DNA of 64,000 nucleotides from NCBI GenBank assembly GCA_013399875.1, contig VXAZ01000607.1:620001-684000 (forward strand). Reading direction: 5' to 3'. Below, piece after piece: positions 57,892 to 64,000 of this stretch. Under the pieces are notes generated by a model. The model was not told the origin of the DNA and searched no databases. It saw only the letters and a list, made by a program, of their open reading frames with translations. The position numbers and the translations under genes are program-made. Source of the stretch: Gymnorhina tibicen. Taxonomy: Eukaryota > Chordata > Aves > Passeriformes > Artamidae. Each line of letters starts with the position of its first letter. Within the stretch, counting starts at the first letter, position 1.

Positions 57892-58839
57892 TGACTGCCC
57901 GCTGCCCCCCGGGCTCGGGGGACGGGGCTGGCCCTGTCCCGCAGCCGATCTTTGCATCCCGGAGGGAATGCCGGACGGAGCTGCCGGGGATGGGGACAGC
58001 GGCTGCAGCTCCTGTCGGGAGGAAAAGGGAGCCCGGACCCCCGGGAGGGGTGCGGGAGGGTGAGCCCGGCCCCGGCTGTGAAGAGCGGGAAGGGAGCACA
58101 TCGTCCCCTTCCCGTGGCTGCCCGCTCCCGCCGGACACCCAGCCCGCCGTGCTCGCGTCCTTTCCTTCGCACGCTGGATTTTACCCGGAATAAACCCGGG
58201 CACCCTGGGGCGGGGGGCGAAGTCCAGCGCTCCCGGGGTGAAACGCCGAGCAGTCGCCAGCGCTGCTCCGGCACCAAAGTCCTCGCGGCTCCCTCGCCTG
58301 GGCCGACACGTGAGGTCGCTCCAGGCAGCGCCGGCCGTGCTTCGCCTCATCCCGTCCCGTCCCACCCCGGGCTCCTGCCAGCAGAGCGCCTCGGTCCCCC
58401 TTCCCTCTCCCTGATCCGCGGAGTTTCTTCCTGTCCGAGCCCCACGGGGCTGTGGGGACGAAGAGTCTGTCACCCACCCAGATCCCCATCCCTCGTGGCA
58501 GCCGCTGCCCCCCCCCACAGTGGGGATGTTCGGCCGCATCCCGGGGCTCTGCCCCTCTGCAGCCTCCGGGCCGCCCCCAGCTGCTGCGGCAGCCCGGTGT
58601 GAGGAGGTGACGGCGAGGCCCCGGCCCTGTGCTGGCCCATGGGCTCACCTGGCTGCCGCCATCTCCAGCCACCACAGAGACCCCCCACCCACCTGACCCC
58701 ACCTCTGCTCCCTCTCCCTGGTGCCCCAGAACCCAAATTCGGGGCGATGCTCCCTCCTCAGAGCAGCTGAGGGTGCCCCAGGTATCCCATCCCAGGGTAG
58801 GACAGCGGGATGCTGTGGGAAGGAGGGACACAGAGCAGC
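57892..58839. other. APOA5-APOA4 intergenic, possible HNF4-like site
   Basis: GC-rich spacer between the APOA5 promoter and the APOA4 3' end. CAAAGTCC (HNF4-like core) occurs at 58275-58282, about 0.55 kb upstream of the APOA5 start. No additional gene was recognised. Confidence 0.4.
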
Positions 58840-58854
58840 ACGTGCATCACAAGA

Positions 58855-58860
58855 TTTATT
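58855..58860 (-). other. APOA4: APOA4 poly(A) signal
   Basis: AATAAA on the minus strand, about 60 bp past the APOA4 stop codon, within AGAAATAAATC. Confidence 0.85.
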
Positions 58861-58920
58861 TCTGCCACAGGAAGTGGCCAGGAATACTCGGAGTGTGCGT
58901 GGATGGCCGGCCGGGGCGGC

Positions 58921-60241
58921 TTAATTCTGCGGGGGTGGGACGGTGCTGAGGAAAGCAGCCACCTTCTCCCGCACCTCCTTCTCCAGCAGCTCCAGGTGAT
59001 CCTCCACGCCGGCAGCGCCCGAGTCCAGCTTCCCGCGCATCTCCTCCAGCCGCTGCACCAGCTGCTTCCCGAAGGTCTCTCCGAAGGGAGCCGCCTGCTG
59101 CCGGAAGGCCTCCAGCGTCTGCCCCACGCGCTGGTCCAGCTGCTGGGCCAGGGGAGCCAGGCGCTGCCGCAGGCTCTCGGCGTCCCCGCTCGCCGCCTCC
59201 CGCAGCTCCCGTGCCAGCGGGCTCAGCTGGGCGCGCAGCTCCTCGGAGCTGGCGGCCAGGCGGGTGCGCAGCTCCTCGGCCGCCCGCTCCATCTGCAAGG
59301 TCAGGCTCTCCAGCTGCCGGTTGAGGCCTTCCTGCACCTCCTGGGCGTAGGGGCTGAGCCCGCGCCGCAGCTCGGCCACGCTCTGCTCCACCTGCGCCTT
59401 CATCTCGTCCGCCATGGGCGACAGCTTCTCCTTCAGGCTCTCCACGCCGCCGTCGATCTGCTGCTGCAGCCGGTCAGCGTAGGGGCTGAGGGAGGCCTGG
59501 ATGCTCTCGGCGCTGTCCTGCAGCCGCTCCCGCAGCTCGGCCGCGTAGGGCTCCAGCGCCCGCTGCAGCTCCCCGGCGCTGCGGTCCACCTGGGAGCGCA
59601 GCCCCTCGGCGTAGGGGCTCAGCTTGGCCTGCAGCTGGCGGATGTTGGTGCCGATCTGCTGGTGCACCTCGTCGGCGTAGGGCGCCAGCTTGGCCTGCAG
59701 CTCCTGCAGCTCCCGCCGGATCTGCTCCTTCAGCCGCTGGGAATCCTGTGCCAGCCGCGCCTGCAGCTCCGTGGCAAAGGGCACCAGCTTCTCCTGCAGG
59801 TCCTCGGCGTAGGCGCTGAAGCTCTGCAGGTTGCTCTTCAGCAGGGTGCTGGGGAGAGGGGACACGTCAGGGCCCGTGTGCCCACATCCCCAGGCCCTGC
59901 CTGGCACCCCCCAACCCCCCTGAGCCCCCAAGCCCCCCGGCGCTGCAGCTCGGCTCACTTGAGCTGCTTGCTGATCTCGGTCTGCTGCAGCTGGTCCACC
60001 GTGTCCTTGGCATTGCTGCCCAGCTCCGTGAAGTACTTCCAGATCACGCCGGCCACCTCGTCAGGGTTCACATCAGCCCGTGACCCTGCAAGGGTTGCTG
60101 GGATCAGCGCTTGCACGGTCCCATTCCCCCAGGGACATCAGGTCCCCATCACTGCCCCGGGGCAGGCACCGGGGACCCTCACGCCACCTCACCTGAGATC
60201 GCAAGGAGAACCAGGACAAGGGCGGCCGCCTTTGGCGCCAT
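58921..60241 (-). CDS. APOA4: Apolipoprotein A-IV, complete
   Basis: Secreted HDL/chylomicron-associated apolipoprotein. Coding exons 60193-60241, 59959-60085 and 58921-59848 give 367 aa (chicken is about 366). The signal peptide MAPKAAALVLVLLAISGSRA precedes DVNPDEVAGVIWKYFTELG. NAKDTVDQLQQTEISKQLNT and AYAEDLQEKLVPFATEL follow, then about a dozen 22-residue amphipathic helix repeats of the type LSPYAD/LAPYADEV...QQI, each starting at a proline. It ends in a short tail with TVPPPQN rather than the Glu/Gln-rich tail seen in mammals. The three minus-strand coding exons have intron phases 1 and 2. A separate non-coding first exon lies upstream. No frame break seen. Confidence 0.96.
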
Positions 60242-60370
60242 CCTGAGTGCTGGGGACTCCTGTGGGAGCACAGAGCGGAGGTGAAGGAAGCCCCAGGGAC
60301 CGGCAGCCCCCCAGCCCCCTGCCAGAGGCGATGGAGACCCCGGCTCTCCCCAGCCCCTGCAGCTGCTCAC

Positions 60371-60486
60371 CTGTGCTGCCACGGCCGCGGTACCTGCGGA
60401 GCCAGCAGCTCCCGGCACTATTTATGCAGCCTGAGCGCCCCTGCAGCTTCCACGCGGGCTGTGACACAGCAAGGGCTTGGACTTTA
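60371..60486 (-). promoter_or_regulatory. APOA4: APOA4 promoter and first non-coding exon
   Basis: On the minus strand CATAAATAG at 60418-60426 serves as TATA box. A short non-coding exon ends at 60371 with ACAG|GTGAGC, and the coding exon begins at 60259 after CCCACAG. Upstream, 60478-60486 reads TAAAGTCCA on the minus strand, close to the HNF4 core CAAAGTCCA, about 85 bp before the likely start site. Regulation by HNF4 is inferred. Confidence 0.68.
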
Positions 60487-61418
60487 GCACGGTCACAACG
60501 TGGAAGTGCCTGACGTGTGCGCAGCCCTGACATCACCACGGGCCTGACATCACCCGGCGGGGTGACAGGGGCAGTCGGGGATGGGGGTACCCAGGACACG
60601 CTGAGCCCCTCCTGGGTACGGGGGCCCTGGGCTGAGGGACACCTCACTGCTCTGTGGGATGCAGCAATGGCCCCATCGGTGCTGGCAGTGCAGTACCTGG
60701 GGGGTGTGGTGCTGGGATAGGCGGCAGTGGCACAGGACGCGGGGGCTGGGGGTGCTGCAGGGACCTCCCAGCTCTGCCACCGGCTGTGCTGTGCCTGGGC
60801 TGGGCAACGGGGCAGGACACGGGCTCAGGGGGACGCTTTGATGTGGCTCGGGGGCACACGAGGCTGTGCACAGGCAAGATGTCATCGTTCCTTCCCAGTC
60901 CAGGCTCCTGGAGGAAGCCCTGGCACAGGAAGGGGCCGGGACACCGCGGGACACCGCAGCCACACGGTGCCTGGGAATGGAGCTGGGACCGTGCGTGTCC
61001 CTGGCCGTGGGCATCGCGCTCTCGGCGCACGCCCGGGGGGGCAGCCCCCGGCTCAGCCCCCGGCTCAGCCCACCCACGGCCCGGGGGCAGCGGAGCAGCG
61101 GCGATGTGTCACAGCGGGCAAAGGGCACGGCGCGCAGGGGCGGGGACCGGCTGGACAGTGGCAGTGGCAAGGTCCGAAGAGCCTCGCGGTGCCCGAGGGC
61201 GTCGTGCCCGGGGACGGGGCCGCTGGATGTCACTCTTGTGCCGTGTGTGCCACGGCCCCGGGGCTGTCCCCTGCCGCGGGCAGCGGGCTGGCTGCGCACA
61301 CGCACGCACAGGTATGGGCACACGCACACAGACACGCGGGGCCCCGGGCTCCGTCTCCGCGGGATTTCCCAACTCCTGGCCGGACGGAGCCCCCCTGCAG
61401 CCCCCCCGCGCCCTGCCC
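60487..61418. promoter_or_regulatory. APOA4-APOC3 divergent intergenic control region
   Basis: About 0.9 kb between the two divergent promoters, without a gene. GGGCAAAGGGCA at 61116-61127 matches a DR1 (HNF4/PPAR-type) element, 360-375 bp upstream of the APOC3 start. In mammals the corresponding region holds the shared APOC3 enhancer that also drives APOA1 and APOA4 in liver and gut. Equivalence here is inferred from position and this one motif. Long GC-rich open frames across it have no protein similarity. Confidence 0.5.
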
Positions 61419-61508
61419 TGACCTTTGCACAAATCCCCCAGGGTGGCCGTGGGGAGGGGTATAAAGAGGGAGCCCGGGGCTGCCCCCGCGTCACAGAGCC
61501 CGGCACAG
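61419..61508 (+). promoter_or_regulatory. APOC3: APOC3 promoter and first non-coding exon
   Basis: TGACCTTTGCAC at 61419-61430 is an HNF4/nuclear-receptor element in the position of the human C3P site. A TATA box TATAAAG follows at 61460-61466. Transcription likely starts near 61490, and the non-coding exon ends at 61508 with ACAG|GTGAGC. Factor use is inferred from the mammalian promoter. Confidence 0.75.
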
Positions 61509-61621
61509 GTGAGCGGGGACATCCCTGGTGAGGGTCGTGCTGGGAGGGGGACGGGGTCGGTGTCGGGACCCCCGTGGCCCCCCTGCTGCCCCACACCGTG
61601 CGCTCTGCTCTCTCCCCAGCC

Positions 61622-62123
61622 ATGAAGGCGTCGCTGCTGTTCCTACTCACCTGTGCGGCCGTCCTGGCGGTGGGAGCAGGTAAGGGCTGCGGGGGAGGAG
61701 GGGATCGGGGCTCAGGGTGCTGGGGGGCACAGCCCGGGGGGCTTGTCCCCCCAGTCCCACCCGGCTCGTGCTTGCAGGGGCCGAAACTTCCGAGGAGCCG
61801 AAGGCGCTGGTGCAGAAGGTGCAGGAGCTGGCCCAGAAAGCCACGGCCATGGCCAAGGACGCCTTCAGCAGGGTGCGGGAATCGGAGGTGGCGCAGCAGG
61901 CCAGGTGCCCCCGAACCCCACCAGCCCTGTCCCTGTCGCTGTCCCCGTCCCCCGGTGCCGGCGGGGAGCCCGGCCAGGGCCCCGCACTGACCTCCTGCCC
62001 TCCCCTCCCCTCCCCTCCCCGTGCAGGCAGTGGCTGTCGGACAACGCGGAGCTGGTGAAGCAGCGGCTGGTGTGGCTCAAGGAGAAGGTGGCGGAGCTCT
62101 GGAAGAAGACTCCGGCCCCGTAG
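61622..62123 (+). CDS. APOC3: Apolipoprotein C-III, complete
   Basis: Small secreted apolipoprotein that slows triglyceride clearance by inhibiting lipoprotein lipase and remnant uptake. Coding exons 61622-61679, 61778-61904 and 62027-62123 give 93 aa (human is 99). Signal peptide MKASLLFLLTCAAVLAVGAG; then an amphipathic helix with KVQELAQKATAMAKDAFSRV, the diagnostic RESEVAQQARQWLSDNAELV and a C-terminal lipid-binding part with VWLKEKVAELWKK. Intron phases are 1 and 2, as in its neighbours. It is the only plus-strand gene of the cluster. The start at 61622 is the first ATG after the acceptor CCCCAG and is followed at once by the signal peptide. Confidence 0.95.
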
Positions 62124-62196
62124 CCTCGCCAGGGGCTGCCCGGGGACTGTCGGGGCTGGGGACTCCCCGGCTCCCACCCGCTGTCGTGGTGCTCTC

Positions 62197-62202
62197 AATA
62201 AA
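62197..62202 (+). other. APOC3: APOC3 poly(A) signal
   Basis: AATAAA 74 bp after the APOC3 stop codon, within CTCAATAAAGCGG. Confidence 0.9.
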
Positions 62203-62219
62203 GCGGGGCTGAAGGAAAC

Positions 62220-62580
62220 GCTGTGGTGGCATCACTGGGGGGCTGGCAAGGAGGAGCGTGACCCGCAGGGAGAGGGAGGGCTGGGACAGATGACACCGGC
62301 ACTGGGATTCACACGGCCATGTCGGGGTGCCCAGGGTGGCAGGAGCTGGTCGCTGCTTCCACAAGCTCCTGCAAATTCAGTGCCACCCTTCTCCAGCGCC
62401 CTGTGTGGGGCTGAGCCCGGCTGCACCTCGGGCAGAGCTGGGCTCAGTACAGGGCGAGCCCAGGGCACCCCTCACCATCTCCCTGTCCCCCCACTCCCTC
62501 TGGGTCCCCCAGTTCCCCCAGCCCAGAGCACCCCTTGCCCCCTCCAGCATCCACTGCAAAGACTGAGCGAGCTCCAATAA
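62220..62580. other. APOC3-APOA1 convergent spacer, nothing seen
   Basis: About 0.36 kb between the 3' ends of the two convergent genes. No reading frame, repeat or motif of note was recognised. Confidence 0.5.
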
Positions 62581-62591
62581 CTTAAGTCAAG

Positions 62592-62597
62592 TTTATT
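62592..62597 (-). other. APOA1: APOA1 poly(A) signal
   Basis: AATAAA on the minus strand within TCAAATAAACTTG, about 220 bp past the APOA1 stop codon. It defines a short 3' UTR ending near 62575. Confidence 0.88.
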
Positions 62598-62819
62598 TGA
62601 CAAAAGAGAGGCAAAGCTGAGAGCGACGCCGGGTCGGGGAGGCAACTCTAGGGGAGGAGGGGGTCTCCGGGGAGGACACCCTAGGGCTGGGCTGGCCCGG
62701 GGCTCGTGCAGCCTGTCCCCAGAGCCCCCTGAGGAGAAGCGCCCGGGGCAGGGCAGGGAGCACCCGGGGCGGCTGCGGAGCGGGGCTGGGGTCAGTCCCT
62801 GGCCGCGCCGGCCGGCGGC

Positions 62820-63932
62820 TCAGGCCATGGTCTTCTGGAGCTCCTCCAGCAAGCTGAGGAAACGGGCCTTGAGGCTCTCGGTGTAGGGGGTGAGGCGCTC
62901 CTTGAAGTCCTGCACCAGGGGCGTCATCTTCTCACGCAGGTTGCTGAGGTGCTCCACCACCTTGGCCTGGTATTCAGCGGCCTGGGGGATGCCCTTCTCC
63001 CGGATCTCCTCCAGCTTCTGGCTCAGCTTCTGCCGCAGCTCATCGCTGAAGGGGGCCACGTTCTTGCGCAGCTCCTCGACGTGCCCGCGCAGACGGTCCC
63101 GCGCCTCCTCGGCCACCGGGGTCAGCTTCTGCTGCAGCAGCTCCACCTTCTGCTTGCTGAGCTCCTTCAGCTCTTGGGCGAGGGGTGCCAGGCGCTGGCG
63201 GTACTGCTCCAGATCCTCCGTCCACTTGGCAGAGAACTGGTCCAGGAAGGGCTTGATCTTCTCCTTCACCTCCTCCAGGTCCTTGGTCAGCTCCTTGCGC
63301 AGGGACTCGGTGTCTTTCAGCCACATCTCCCGCACCTCCTTGTAGTAGGGGGCCACGTCCTCTCTCAGCTTGGCGGCGGCTGCGCCCAGCGTGTCCAGGT
63401 TCTCGCCCAGCTTCAGGCTGCGGGAGGGGAGGGAGGTCACACACCGTGCCCGAGGTCCCCTGCCAGCCCCCCGCCACACACCTCCCACTTACTCCAGCTG
63501 TTTGCCCACGGCGGAGGCCTCGAACTGGGCAATGGCTTCCTTGCCGCTGGCCTTCACTGACTCCAGGTACACATCGAGCATGTCCTTGAGGCGATCCAGG
63601 GGTGCCTGGGGCTCATCGTGCTGCCAGAAGGAGCGGGCCTGGGTGCCTGCGGAGAGAGCCGGGTGTGCTCAGGACACACCGCCCAGGGACGGCTCCAGCC
63701 CTGCCGGGGACCTGCCCGGCTCGGGAGGGGACCAGGGAGCCCCTCGGCTGCAGCCCGACTTGCAAAGCGCTTCGGAAAGCGGCGGCTTCCAGCAGCGCTC
63801 GCATCGGGCTCAGCCGCCCCATCCCTCCCGTGCTGCTCCATCCCGCGGGGATCCGCAGCCGCTGCCGCCGCAGCCCCGTCCGGACCTACCCGTCAGGCAG
63901 AGCAGGGCGAGGGTCAACACCACGGCTCTCAT
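62820..63932 (-). CDS. APOA1: Apolipoprotein A-I, complete coding sequence
   Basis: Main HDL protein, LCAT cofactor and ABCA1 cholesterol acceptor. Coding exons 63890-63932, 63493-63646 and 62820-63417 give 264 aa, the length of avian apoA-I. Signal peptide [18 protein letters not shown], propeptide RSFWQH, then [20 protein letters not shown]. The splice between exons 2 and 3 restores [15 protein letters not shown]. The last exon holds the proline-spaced 11/22-residue helices, with [58 protein letters not shown] and [20 protein letters not shown]. The coding exon's acceptor is at 63945, so the non-coding first exon and promoter lie beyond the window. Convergent with APOC3. Confidence 0.97.
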
Positions 63933-64000
63933 CTTCGCGCCGGACCTGCGGGCAGAGCAAGAGAGTTGGGCGCGGGGAGCCCCGGCAAATCCAGCGCGGC

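Noticed and set aside
60550..61650. Long open frames across the APOA4-APOC3 spacer (up to 366 aa)
   Set aside because: The region is a promoter/enhancer spacer. Frames on both strands are open because of GC content, and none resembles a protein.
1..64000. Search for CRISPR arrays, operons, bacterial terminators, rRNA/tRNA genes and endogenous viral sequences
   Set aside because: The window is vertebrate nuclear DNA. None of these was seen; the only mobile elements recognised are LINE fragments.

Overview
This is vertebrate nuclear DNA, almost certainly from a bird. The right-hand 17 kb holds the conserved block BUD13 - ZPR1 - APOA5 - APOA4 - APOC3 - APOA1 in the tetrapod order and orientation: all on the minus strand except APOC3. 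The apolipoprotein sequences resemble chicken (for example pro-apoA-I with [10 protein letters not shown] and the GKQLDLKL junction). CR1-type LINE 3' ends are scattered through the window. The short introns, high GC and very GC-rich third codon positions fit an avian microchromosome. The exact species cannot be read from the sequence.

Layout. 1-45.5 kb is a gene desert: no exon of any recognisable protein was found on either strand. It consists of GC-rich background broken every 1-3 kb by AT-rich islands of 150-850 bp, rich in homeodomain (TAAT/ATTA) and POU-octamer motifs. These look like conserved non-coding enhancer candidates. It also holds five LINE fragments, a few small tandem repeats and three CpG-rich patches. 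47.3-52.0 kb is BUD13 (11 coding exons, 590 aa). 52.4-55.4 kb is ZPR1 (13 of its coding exons; the first lies in a gap of unknown bases, 55459-56070). The gap also removes the last codons of APOA5 (56.07-57.42 kb). APOA4 (58.92-60.24 kb) and APOC3 (61.62-62.12 kb) are divergent, with about 1.1 kb between their promoters. APOA1 (62.82-63.93 kb) faces APOC3 tail to tail, and its first non-coding exon and promoter lie beyond the right edge.

How the genes relate. BUD13 (RES complex, pre-mRNA splicing and retention) and ZPR1 (zinc-finger chaperone/regulator binding eEF1A and SMN complexes) are housekeeping genes packed head to tail, with only 419 bp between the ZPR1 stop and the BUD13 start codon. 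The four apolipoprotein genes are paralogues with identical intron phases (phase 1, then phase 2). They act together in plasma lipoprotein metabolism: apoA-I as HDL scaffold and LCAT cofactor, apoC-III as inhibitor of triglyceride clearance, apoA-V as its activator, apoA-IV in HDL/chylomicron biology. Their promoters carry TATA boxes and liver-type nuclear-receptor/FoxA motifs.

All exon boundaries were deduced by hand from splice sites, reading frame and remembered family similarity. No database search was run.
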